Of a DNA stretch of 64,000 bases, positions 7,899-15,679 are shown in pieces (the first letter of the stretch is position 1; each line of letters starts with the position of its first letter). Source of the stretch: an uncultured Selenomonadales bacterium (GTDB taxonomy: Bacteria > Bacillota > Negativicutes > DSM-1736 > Dendrosporobacteraceae). The notes under the pieces were generated by a model. That model ran no database searches. It had not been told where the DNA came from and saw only the letters and a program-made list of their open reading frames with translations. A program made the translations under genes and the position numbers. The stretch is taken from contig CAMJML010000010.1 in NCBI GenBank assembly GCA_946407015.1, positions 1 to 64,000 of the forward strand, read 5' to 3'.

Positions 7899-10391
7899 GT
7901 GCGGTGGAATATTTATCGAAAGATGTTCTTATTTGCGACAATGATGATTGTCTTACCGGTTGCTTTGCTGGGATTTCTGTCTTATCGAGAAGCTGAAGCC
8001 ATGCTGATTAGTAGAATTAAGCAATCTTCACTGCTCACCATGGAAAATGCAGCCAATCATTTTATTAAGGCTTATATTCATGATATTGAAACAACCATGA
8101 ATATCTTATCCAATGATCCCATGCTGGCTGAATTGCCTGCCACACAAGCCCGCTCCCAACTTACGGAAAAATGGGAGCAGCATCGCCGTTATTCGGAGAA
8201 TATCTGGTCAATTGCCTATACCAGTAACCAAGGTGAACGGTTTATGATTCCGCAGCGGAACATGGAGGCTGGCTATATTTCTCCCAGCCGGAATGCTGTT
8301 CCAACCGGCATTATCTGGAGTAAACCACAGCGTGATGAAACAACGAATACGACTGTGGTTACAGCCTCTAAAGCCATCTACCAAGATGGTCAACTCATCG
8401 GCGTTTTTGCCATTGATACATCTTTATATAAATTATCGGATATTATTCACAATATTCATATCGGAGCAGGCGGTTACCTAATATTGCTGGATGGAAGCGG
8501 CAATGTGATTGCCCATGATGAACTGGCCATGCTGGGAACCAATGTCCGTGATACGGACTGGTTTAAACAATTGACTCAATCTGAATTAAATTTTATTCAC
8601 ATCGCCGACAGCCAGCTCTATGTCAGTTCTGTCAATATCCCGGAAACGGGCTGGACGTTGGTGGGCTTTTTACCTGAATCGCTCTTTGTCAGTGAAGCTG
8701 AGCCAATTAAAACGACTACCCTGGAGGTCGCTTTATTGGGGATTATCCTGGCGTCTTTAGTCAGTGCCGTGGTTTCGCGCAGTTTTGTTGGCCGAATTAA
8801 AAAGCTGGTGGCTTCAGTAGCTAAAATCGAACAAGGAGATTACCAAATTCGTGACTTGGATCAGTCGACTGATGAAATTGGTGAGTTAAGTCGCAAGTTT
8901 GCCGCAACCGCGGACCGGTTGAGCAGCTTTATGGAACAACGCGACTTAAACGAAGCTGAAATCCAGCGGCAAAAGATTTACTTTGCCCAGCTCTTTGAAA
9001 ACTCGCCGGAAAGCATTGTCATTCTGGATCCTGCCGGCAGAATTGTAACAGTGAATAAACAGTTTACGGAGTTGTTCCATTATACAGAAGCTGAGGCTGC
9101 GGGAGGATGGATTGATGATCTTGTTGTGCCCGATCATTTAAAAGCCGAAGGAATTGATGTTGGTGAAAAGATTGCGGCCCATGAGTTTGTTCAGCAGGAG
9201 ACGGTACGAAAACGTAGGGACGGCAGTCTGGTGGAGGTGCAGGTGATTGCTTATCCGATTATTGTTGATACTCAAATTGCCGGCGTGTATGCCATTTACC
9301 GTGATATTTCGGTCCGTAAAGCTGCAGAGCACCAATTGGAATATTTAACCTATCATGATGCGCTGACCGGTGTCTACAATCGTGGCTATTTTGACCGGCG
9401 AATTCAGACCCTTCTGGCGCATGAGGCCGGAGGTTATGGGATTGTTGTTTTTGATGTGGATGGTCTGAAGCTGGTTAACGATAGTTTCGGACATGCCAAA
9501 GGGGATGAATTACTCAAAACGGCTGTCAGTCTGATCCAGTCTGCCGCACCGCCTGAGGCGATTATCGCACGCATGGGCGGGGATGAGTTTAGTTTATTAT
9601 GGCCTCAGGCTACCGAGGAGCAATTGCAAAACATGATGAAACAGCTGCTGCAGAATATCAGCGATTTTAATGCTGCTCATCCTGAGTTTTCAGTGAGTTT
9701 GTCGATCGGTTTTGCTTTGGCGGAAAAAAGCGCTCATATTATTGAAGCTTTGCAAGAAGCGGACAGCCGGATGTATAAGGAGAAGCTTCATCGCAGTCAA
9801 AGTACTCGCAGTGCTATTGTAAAAACTTTGATGCGGGCTTTGCACGCCCGGGATTATATCACAGAAGGACATGGTGACCGGATCCAAACCATGATCGAAC
9901 AGTTAGCCGAGCGAATGGGGATCTCGGGTTATAAAATCCAGGATTTAAGATTGTTTGCCCAGTTTCACGATCTTGGAAAGGTGGGTATTCCCGACAGTAT
10001 CTTATTTAAATCTGGCCCGCTAACGGCTAAGGAACTGGAGGTAATGCGCCGGCATAGCGAGATCGGCTACCGGATCGCCATCTCATCACCGGAACTGAAT
10101 CATATTGCCGATTGGATTTTAAAACACCATGAATGGTGGAATGGCCAAGGTTATCCAATTGGAATAAGCGGTTTGGAGATTCCCCTTGAATGCCGGATAC
10201 TGGCTATTTGTGATGCCTACGATGCCATGACCAGTGAACGTCCTTATCGTAAGGCTATGCCGGCTGAGACTGCGTTGGTCGAAATCGAAAAATGCCGTGG
10301 GTCCATGTTTGATCCGGAAATTGCCGGTATTTTTGTTGCCATGATCAGGGGAACAACCCATGAACGATTGTTTGGAGACTGGCAGATATGA
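7899..10391 (+). CDS. Membrane c-di-GMP turnover protein: Cache-HAMP-PAS-GGDEF-HD-GYP
   Basis: About 830 residues. After a first membrane helix comes an extracytoplasmic dCache sensor (about 40-270), a second helix (about 280-300), HAMP (300-355), a coiled linker, PAS (about 370-480), GGDEF (about 490-650) and HD-GYP (about 660-820). The cyclase site MGGDEFSLLWP is intact. The phosphodiesterase has FHDLGKVGIPD and HHEWWNGQGYP, so both activities may be present. I prefer GTG 7899, 8 bases after GGAGG; longer frames to 7812 lack a ribosome site. A TATACT box at 7872 could be the -10. The stop overlaps the next start by 4 bases (ATGA), implying coupling to the binding lipoprotein. Confidence 0.88.
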   Translation: MRWNIYRKMFLFATMMIVLPVALLGFLSYREAEAMLISRIKQSSLLTMENAANHFIKAYIHDIETTMNILSNDPMLAELPATQARSQLTEKWEQHRRYSENIWSIAYTSNQGERFMIPQRNMEAGYISPSRNAVPTGIIWSKPQRDETTNTTVVTASKAIYQDGQLIGVFAIDTSLYKLSDIIHNIHIGAGGYLILLDGSGNVIAHDELAMLGTNVRDTDWFKQLTQSELNFIHIADSQLYVSSVNIPETGWTLVGFLPESLFVSEAEPIKTTTLEVALLGIILASLVSAVVSRSFVGRIKKLVASVAKIEQGDYQIRDLDQSTDEIGELSRKFAATADRLSSFMEQRDLNEAEIQRQKIYFAQLFENSPESIVILDPAGRIVTVNKQFTELFHYTEAEAAGGWIDDLVVPDHLKAEGIDVGEKIAAHEFVQQETVRKRRDGSLVEVQVIAYPIIVDTQIAGVYAIYRDISVRKAAEHQLEYLTYHDALTGVYNRGYFDRRIQTLLAHEAGGYGIVVFDVDGLKLVNDSFGHAKGDELLKTAVSLIQSAAPPEAIIARMGGDEFSLLWPQATEEQLQNMMKQLLQNISDFNAAHPEFSVSLSIGFALAEKSAHIIEALQEADSRMYKEKLHRSQSTRSAIVKTLMRALHARDYITEGHGDRIQTMIEQLAERMGISGYKIQDLRLFAQFHDLGKVGIPDSILFKSGPLTAKELEVMRRHSEIGYRIAISSPELNHIADWILKHHEWWNGQGYPIGISGLEIPLECRILAICDAYDAMTSERPYRKAMPAETALVEIEKCRGSMFDPEIAGIFVAMIRGTTHERLFGDWQI

Positions 10392-11146
10392 AAAATCCAA
10401 GACATTTGCTAAAAAAACTATGGGTGTTGTTGGTCATCGGTCTGCTGTTGTCAGGCTGTGGCGAGGTTTCTTTTCAAAACCGTCCGGAGGCGGCCCTGGA
10501 ACGGATAAAAACAAGAGGCAGCTTGGTTGTTGCGGTGAGTTGTTATCCGCCATTTGTCGTTTTTGATCCCGCTGTCCAGCAGTACTCAGGCAGTGATATT
10601 CTTTTAGCCCAGGCGATCGCTCAGCGTTTGGGGGTTTCACTGGAGATCAAAGCTGTCCAGTTTACCAGCCTAATTCCAATGGTACAAAGCGGGCAGAGTG
10701 ATTTAGCCATTGGGGCGATTTATATTACCGAAGCCCGCAAAGCCTTTGTTGACTTCTCGCAACCTTATCGGACTACTGGGATTGTACTGGTCACTCGTAA
10801 AGAATGGCTGGAGAAAGGGGCCTTTCATTTTACCGGCAAAGTAATTGGGGTAAAAACCGGTGGCAAGAGCGTCCGGGCAGCTGAAAATCTCAAGCTCAGT
10901 CAACGTAACTTGATTGTCAAAAGTTACCCGGAAGTCGAGGAGGCGCTGATCGATCTTGATGAAGGACAACTGGACGCTGTGCTGAATGATCAATGGCATC
11001 AATTGGAGTACAACAAAACACACTCAGGTCTGATGATTGTGGGGGATCGCTTAACTTCCGATTCGCTTGGTGTGGCTGCAGCGAAAGGGAATCAAGATTT
11101 ATTGGAACTTGTTAACCAGGTGATCGATGAGCAGTACCGGCCATGA
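10388..11146 (+). CDS. Amino-acid-type solute-binding lipoprotein (SBP family 3)
   Basis: 252 residues. The signal peptide ends in a lipobox LLLSGC (Cys near residue 24). The mature part is a periplasmic binding fold: LERIKTRGSLVVAVSCYPPF, then SDILLAQAIAQRLGVSLEI, DLAIGAIYITEARKAFVDFSQPY and VIGVKTGGKS, all typical of family 3 solute-binding proteins for amino acids. No permease or ATPase gene accompanies it. Its start overlaps the stop of the GGDEF/HD-GYP gene, so it may act as a ligand-presenting partner for that Cache sensor rather than for transport (inference). A strong bidirectional hairpin follows. Confidence 0.85.
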   Translation: MKNPRHLLKKLWVLLVIGLLLSGCGEVSFQNRPEAALERIKTRGSLVVAVSCYPPFVVFDPAVQQYSGSDILLAQAIAQRLGVSLEIKAVQFTSLIPMVQSGQSDLAIGAIYITEARKAFVDFSQPYRTTGIVLVTRKEWLEKGAFHFTGKVIGVKTGGKSVRAAENLKLSQRNLIVKSYPEVEEALIDLDEGQLDAVLNDQWHQLEYNKTHSGLMIVGDRLTSDSLGVAAAKGNQDLLELVNQVIDEQYRP

Positions 11147-11153
11147 CGGTGAC

Positions 11154-11207
11154 AAACTATAAAGCCCATCCTATGAATTCAAGCTCATAGGATGGGCTTT
11201 ATAGTTT
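11154..11207. terminator. Bidirectional terminator between convergent genes
   Basis: AAACTATAAAGCCCATCC and its complement form a stem of about 22 base pairs with an 8-base loop. The stop codon of the leftward MCP/Cache gene lies within the right arm. Confidence 0.85.
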
Positions 11208-12213
11208 AAATGACTTCGCTGACAATGGCGGACCAATTCTTTCCTTTGTAAGCATTATATCCTCGGGTATGAGCGTAACCATAGATCTTGGTATTGCCGC
11301 GATTGTCTTTGGCAAATGTATATCCATAGGTTTCACCGGCTATAGCCTGCTGAGCCGCTTCTAAATGGCTGAGGTTGTCGGTTAAAATTCCTTTGCGGCT
11401 TGGACAGGCAATTACATAGCCAGCCTGATTGATAATGGCAACATCCCCGTTATGGCCGATGCGGGCAGAATCGAGGATATCATAAATGAAATCCCAATTG
11501 AAGCGCGAAGAAAAATAGCCGAGAATTTGATTGGTATCCCCGATTACCGGACAGGAATACGCAACCGTGTGACGTTTTTCCACCTGGGAAAAATATAAAT
11601 CAGTGACCGAAATGCTATTGGCCTGCTTGACGGCTTTAAACCATTCCCGGTCAGACATATTCTTCCCAATCAGTTCATGATGGACTCCGGCGGCCACCAC
11701 GGTTCCCTGGGTATCGAGCACATACAGATCAAAATAAACTTCATAGATTTCAACCAAGGTCTTTAACAGGCTGTTGGCCTGCTGGACGCTTTGTGAGTCG
11801 GCTATGGATAAACAGTTTTTTACTTGAGAAAAACCTGCCCAGGCCTGCGCGTCGCAGTTGCGTTCAAACAAATTCCGGTCAATTTTATCGATGGTATCGT
11901 AAGCCACGTCGGCTGTACGGATAGCCATGACTTCATTGGCTTTGGCCTGGATATGTTCGATGATCTTGGTACTTTCCTTGGTGGCCGAGAAACTGCGGGT
12001 TGCCAGCTTTTTGATTTCATCGGCAACTACGCCAAAGCCCCGGCCGGCTTCGCCGGCTCTGGCTGCTTCGATCGCTGAATTCAAGGATAACAGGTTGGTT
12101 TGCTGGGCAATTTGCTGGATGGTGTTAATCACCTTGCCCATTTCGATGTTAGCTTGTTTGAGTTCACTGAGTAAGACGGATGCATCAAGAATGTTATTGC
12201 TCGGATTGGACAT
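11206..12213 (-). CDS. Membrane-less chemoreceptor-like protein: short MCP hairpin followed by a Cache domain
   Basis: 335 residues. The N-terminal 95 residues are the tip of an MCP signalling domain, with the conserved [20 protein letters not shown] and [15 protein letters not shown]. After a helical linker (95-145) comes a Cache-like sensor (about 145-330) with [26 protein letters not shown] and YGYTFAKD. No transmembrane segment or signal peptide is visible, so the Cache domain should be cytoplasmic. The order is inverted relative to usual receptors, and the long methylation helices are absent. GAGGTG precedes the ATG. The gene has a TTGACA/TATAAT promoter with a terminator-like palindrome in its leader. 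Confidence 0.82.
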   Translation of the reverse strand: MSNPSNNILDASVLLSELKQANIEMGKVINTIQQIAQQTNLLSLNSAIEAARAGEAGRGFGVVADEIKKLATRSFSATKESTKIIEHIQAKANEVMAIRTADVAYDTIDKIDRNLFERNCDAQAWAGFSQVKNCLSIADSQSVQQANSLLKTLVEIYEVYFDLYVLDTQGTVVAAGVHHELIGKNMSDREWFKAVKQANSISVTDLYFSQVEKRHTVAYSCPVIGDTNQILGYFSSRFNWDFIYDILDSARIGHNGDVAIINQAGYVIACPSRKGILTDNLSHLEAAQQAIAGETYGYTFAKDNRGNTKIYGYAHTRGYNAYKGKNWSAIVSEVI

Positions 12214-12237
12214 GCTTTCACCTCAAAAAATAAATAA

Positions 12238-12269
12238 AATGAGGCCTGTCTTATAAGACAGGCCTCATT
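12238..12269 (-). terminator. Perfect 32-bp palindrome with U-rich tail in the leader of the MCP/Cache gene
   Basis: AATGAGGCCTGTCTTA is followed at once by its exact complement. On the minus strand the tail is TTATTTATTTTTT, then the GAGGTG ribosome site and the ATG. It looks like an intrinsic terminator between promoter and gene, or alternatively a DNA operator. Confidence 0.7.
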
Positions 12270-12282
12270 GCCTAAGTAGTCT

Positions 12283-12312
12283 CATTATAGTGAGAAGTAA
12301 TCGGTCTGTCAA
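12283..12312 (-). promoter_or_regulatory. Sigma-A-type promoter of the MCP/Cache gene
   Basis: On the minus strand TTGACA (complement of 12307-12312) and TATAAT (complement of 12283-12288) are separated by 18 bases. Transcription should begin near 12276, just before the palindrome. Confidence 0.7.
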
Positions 12313-12375
12313 TATTGAGATCGTATATTTGAAAAATGCGATTCTGCTGAATGGAAAAATAATCCCATTTTAATA

Positions 12376-12405
12376 TTGACAATGATAACCAATATCAAGT
12401 ATACT
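12376..12405 (+). promoter_or_regulatory. Porin promoter with overlapping Fur-box-like site
   Basis: TTGACA (12376-12381) and TATACT (12400-12405) are 18 bases apart. Between them TGATAACCAATATCA (12383-12397) matches the 7-1-7 Fur consensus TGATAATNATTATCA at 12 of 14 positions. A repressor bound there would block polymerase. Confidence 0.72.
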
Positions 12406-12561
12406 AAGGGACGAAGCTTGCATGTCTGATATGCAATTGTAGATTGTTTGTTTACACAGCAAAGCTGTCTTGGGACGGACAGGAAACATGGACACTGCTG
12501 TCATAGCCAGTTTTCCTGTGTTATCAATACATACTACTTATATTCAAGGAGGATAACACAC
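12406..12561 (+). other. Long untranslated leader of the porin gene
   Basis: About 150 bases lie between the TATACT box and the porin start. Small hairpins are visible: TTGCAT/ATGCAA at about 12418-12436 and AGGAAA/TTTTCCT at about 12480-12517. An in-frame extension of the porin frame exists here but has no ribosome site. I do not recognise a known riboswitch. Confidence 0.5.
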
Positions 12562-13503
12562 ATGAAAAAAAGATTGCTTGCCGCAGCGGTAGCTGCGTCC
12601 TTGAGTTTGCCGATGGCAGTAGCCATGGCAGCTCCGGTGGAATTTGACGGTTCGGCTGAGCTTCATTATCAATGGGATACGGCCGACGGTGCACCCGATA
12701 AAGAGGCTGCCCGCAATACCATCATCGTCAATGCCAAAACAGCTTTGGACGAAAATATTGATGTTTATGCCCGTTTGGCGGTACAACGGTATCATGGTGC
12801 TCCGATATCTGCAGATTTTGATTTCGACAGCAAAGGCAAATCAACTGCTACGATTGACCGTTATGGTTTTATTCTTAAAAGTGATAACGGCACCTATACA
12901 TTAGGCCGTCAGGGCGGTACGATTGGTGCTAACGCGTTGCTATACAGCACCGATGGCAATATTGGCAGCTACGATGCGATTGATGGCCTAAGCGGAGTGA
13001 TTACCACCGGTGTGACCGAACTGCAATTCCTGGCTGGTCAGGAAACCGGCGGCGACAATAAGCTGTACAGCCTGCATGCTGGTTATCAGCCGGCTGAAAA
13101 TTGGACGCTTGGTGCTACATTGGCTAAATATGACAACAAAGACGGCACTTTTGACTCTAGCAAACATTGGGCCGTTGACACCTCCTATGCTCATGGTCCT
13201 ACAACCTACTTCGCCGAATACGCCAAATCCGATGCCGATAATGACAATAAAGCGTTTGTTGTGGGTGTAAGCCATGATTTGGATGACAAAAACTCACTTT
13301 CATTAAGTTATGCCAAAGTCGAAGAATATGGGTCTATCGCAGGAAAAACTGACTTTGACACTGGGTTGAAGGGTTTATATTTTGGTTATGACCATAAATT
13401 AACCGATAACACGACTTTCAGCGTAGCCTATAGCGATCTGAAAGCAATCAGTGGCAGCGATAAAAGCACTTCGCTGGAAACCTTCGTGACCTATTCATTC
13501 TAA
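12562..13503 (+). CDS. Outer-membrane beta-barrel porin
   Basis: 313 residues. A classical signal peptide (MKKRLLAAAVAASLSLPMAVAMA, given here only by its ends: Lys-Lys start and Ala-Met-Ala cleavage near residue 23) precedes a mature chain of alternating amphipathic beta strands rich in Asp, Gly and Tyr. It ends in YSF with a terminal Phe, the usual BAM recognition residue. The strand patterns (GFILKSDNGTYTLGRQGG, LSLSYAKVEEYG) are those of general porins. No SLH domain is present, unlike the S-layer-type porins of many Negativicutes. ATG 12562 is fixed by AAGGAGG; upstream sequence is leader. The Fur-like promoter suggests iron-responsive expression. Confidence 0.85.
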   Translation: MKKRLLAAAVAASLSLPMAVAMAAPVEFDGSAELHYQWDTADGAPDKEAARNTIIVNAKTALDENIDVYARLAVQRYHGAPISADFDFDSKGKSTATIDRYGFILKSDNGTYTLGRQGGTIGANALLYSTDGNIGSYDAIDGLSGVITTGVTELQFLAGQETGGDNKLYSLHAGYQPAENWTLGATLAKYDNKDGTFDSSKHWAVDTSYAHGPTTYFAEYAKSDADNDNKAFVVGVSHDLDDKNSLSLSYAKVEEYGSIAGKTDFDTGLKGLYFGYDHKLTDNTTFSVAYSDLKAISGSDKSTSLETFVTYSF

Positions 13504-13511
13504 GAATCATA

Positions 13512-13548
13512 AAAAAGGACTTCCTCCATAAGGGGGAAGTCCTTTTTA
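13512..13548. terminator. Bidirectional terminator between porin and DEAD-box helicase genes
   Basis: AAAAAGGACTTCC pairs with GGAAGTCCTTTTT. It serves the rightward porin and the leftward helicase. Confidence 0.88.
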
Positions 13549-13593
13549 TTTAGACAGAGAATTATTCATATAGAATGATTATGTAGAAAAAGG

Positions 13594-14925
13594 TTAAGAC
13601 GACCGGCTGCGTCTGGAGGTTTTGCGGGAAGCACCGGTTGCTTTACCGGCCGATGGCTGGTCGGTTTTCGGTTTGCGACGGCTGCGAAGATTGATACCGC
13701 CGTGCGGGGTGGCTTTCTTTTCGGCACGCTTATGAGGGTTAAAGGACGCTTTTTTCGCTGCTTCACCAGGCTTGGTACGCGAAACGGCTGCTTTGGCAGC
13801 TGAGCTGCCCGCCTTCGCATTTTTTTGTTTCTGAATGGTGGCCTGAATGCCTTGCTCAATGAGCCGCAGGTAATATTGTTCGCCGGGAACGACAAAAGTG
13901 ACGGCTGTTCCGGTTTCACCGGCGCGTCCGGTCCGTCCGATCCGGTGAATATAGGTATCAGCATCGCGGGGAATATCATAGTTGAAGACATGGGTAATGC
14001 CCTCGATATCCAGCCCGCGGGCTGCAATGTCGGTGGCTACCAGCAAATGCAGTTTGGCTTCCCGGAAGCGGCGCAATACCTGCTCGCGCTTGGATTGCGA
14101 CAAATCGCCATGGAGTTCATCGACTTGAAAGCCACGCTGGGCCAGAGCCAGAGTCAGCGTACTGGCCCGCTGCTTGGTATGACAGAAAATGATCGCTAAA
14201 TAGGGATGGTATTCCTGAATAAGCTGGCACAACTTGTTGATTTTTTCATCCGAAGTGGTTTCAACCACCAACTGGTCGATTTCATCCAGCGTGATATGCT
14301 GGGTTTTTAAGCGGATATCGATGGGCTTGCGCATGACACGGTCAGCCAGACTGCGGATTTTAGCCGGCATCGTGGCGGAAAATAGCATGGTTTGACGGCT
14401 GGCAGCCGTATATTGAATCACTTGCTCGACTTCTTCTAAAAAACCCATGTGCAGCATCTGATCCGCTTCATCTAAAACCAGTTTGGACACCCCGGCCAGG
14501 GTGAGTGCTTTACGCCGGATCAGATCCAGAATGCGGCCGGGTGTGCCGACTACGATATGCGGCTTGCCCTTGAGCTGGTTGATCTGCTTGGCGAGCGTAT
14601 GGCCGCCATAAACGGCTACGACCTGAAGGTCAAGCTGCTCTGCAAGACCTTGCGCTTCTTTCTCGATTTGCATGGTCAGCTCCCGGGTCGGCGTAATAAT
14701 CAGGGCTTGGGTATAAGACTTATTCACATCAATCTTTTCTAATATTGGCAATAAAAAGGCCAGGGTTTTTCCTGTGCCGGTTTGTGCCTGAGCCACCAAA
14801 TCTTTTCCGGTCAGCAAAACCGGGATGGCTTTTTCTTGAATGGGAGTAGGATGGGTGATGCCAATCCCTTTTAAATAGGCAGTAAGCTCAGGGCGAATCC
14901 CTAAGGCTAAAAAATCAGTGGACAT
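13594..14925 (-). CDS. DEAD-box ATP-dependent RNA helicase (first of three in the window)
   Basis: 443 residues with the full RecA-like core. The Q motif region is PTPIQEKAIP, motif I AQTGTGKT (about residue 45), Ia PTRELTMQI, Ib TPGRILDL, motif II LDEADQML, motif III SATMP, motif V ATDIAARGLD and motif [12 protein letters not shown]. The last 70 residues are Lys/Arg/Ala-rich and probably bind RNA non-specifically, as in RhlE and CshA relatives. Such helicases remodel RNA in ribosome assembly, decay or cold growth. GAGGT lies 8 bases before the ATG. It is monocistronic between terminators and differs from the helicases near 47 kb and 62 kb. Confidence 0.92.
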   Translation of the reverse strand: MSTDFLALGIRPELTAYLKGIGITHPTPIQEKAIPVLLTGKDLVAQAQTGTGKTLAFLLPILEKIDVNKSYTQALIITPTRELTMQIEKEAQGLAEQLDLQVVAVYGGHTLAKQINQLKGKPHIVVGTPGRILDLIRRKALTLAGVSKLVLDEADQMLHMGFLEEVEQVIQYTAASRQTMLFSATMPAKIRSLADRVMRKPIDIRLKTQHITLDEIDQLVVETTSDEKINKLCQLIQEYHPYLAIIFCHTKQRASTLTLALAQRGFQVDELHGDLSQSKREQVLRRFREAKLHLLVATDIAARGLDIEGITHVFNYDIPRDADTYIHRIGRTGRAGETGTAVTFVVPGEQYYLRLIEQGIQATIQKQKNAKAGSSAAKAAVSRTKPGEAAKKASFNPHKRAEKKATPHGGINLRSRRKPKTDQPSAGKATGASRKTSRRSRSS

Positions 14926-15000
14926 GCTTGATTACCTCGTTTTTTTAGATACGGTTGGTTTACAGTTTACGCAATCTTGGATTGGGTTATACCTTCAAAA

Positions 15001-15030
15001 ATAAAACTCCCCTGCACGCAGCAGGGGAGC
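15001..15030 (-). terminator. Terminator of the zinc-ribbon gene
   Basis: On the minus strand GCTCCCCTGCTGC pairs with GCAGGGGAG, followed by TTTTATTTTT, 8 bases past the stop codon. Confidence 0.88.
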
Positions 15031-15037
15031 GAATTTC

Positions 15038-15349
15038 TTAGTAACGTTTGTTGCTTTGGAAGCAATCGCGGCAATAGATCGGACGATCATTGCTTGGACG
15101 GAAAGGAACTTGAGTTTCTACGCCACAAGCTGCACAGGTTGCATCATGCATTTCACGTTGTTGGTAGCTGTTGTTGCTGCGACCACCGCCAAAACCACCA
15201 CGGTTGTTTTGTTTGCGAGCGGCACGGCACTCTGGGCAACGACCAGGTTCGTTAGTGAAACCTTTTTCTGCAAAGAAATCTTGTTCCGATGCAGTGAATA
15301 CGAAATCAGCGCCACAATCGCGGCAAGAAAGAGTTTTGTCTTGAGCCAT
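15038..15349 (-). CDS. Small double zinc-ribbon protein
   Basis: 103 residues from the ATG that follows GAGGAGG by 9 bases; a longer TTG frame would swallow that ribosome site. Two Cys4 modules are visible. The first is CRDCGADFVF...CPECRAARK (residues about 9-46). The second is CAACGVETQVPF...YCRDCF (about 71-97). A Gly/Asn/Arg-rich linker between them resembles RNA-binding tails. The same two-module arrangement recurs in small proteins annotated as zinc-ribbon domain proteins in Firmicutes and Chloroflexi; their role is unknown, with nucleic acid binding the usual guess. Confidence 0.75.
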   Translation of the reverse strand: MAQDKTLSCRDCGADFVFTASEQDFFAEKGFTNEPGRCPECRAARKQNNRGGFGGGRSNNSYQQREMHDATCAACGVETQVPFRPSNDRPIYCRDCFQSNKRY

Positions 15350-15679
15350 TTTATATAGCCTCCTCAAAGTAATTACCCTAAATAGTTATTGGAATTGATC
15401 ATAGGGCTTTCTCATAGCAGAACTTGAGAAGACTAATGAAAACTTCGCTGAGTCTATTACTGGGCTATTTAACTATACGCTATAATCAAAAAAAAGTAAA
15501 GAGGATTTTTGGATTTATTACAAAATTTAACCGAAAATTTCGTGAAAATCTTGAAAAACAAGCATTTTTTTCAGATTGATGAAGCCGAAAAGATCAAAAT
15601 GGACAATGCGGAAGGAAATTGCAAGCCATAGCGAGAATAATTAATAGGAAAAATATGGGTAATAGTTGGAGGTGTTTGA
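15350..15679. other. Intergenic region between zinc-ribbon gene and pgm
   Basis: About 330 AT-rich bases separate divergent genes. A TATAAT box at 15481-15486 faces pgm but its -35 is weak. I see no hairpin with a T-tract, no small gene with a ribosome site and no recognisable riboswitch. Confidence 0.5.

Noticed and set aside
12448-12561. Longer porin frame starting at 12448
   Set aside because: It lacks a ribosome site and adds a Cys/His-rich segment before an obvious signal peptide; AAGGAGG fixes the start at 12562.
12406-12561. c-di-GMP or cobalamin riboswitch in the porin leader
   Set aside because: A few short matches (GGGAC, GGACACTG) were seen, but the conserved core of neither class is present.
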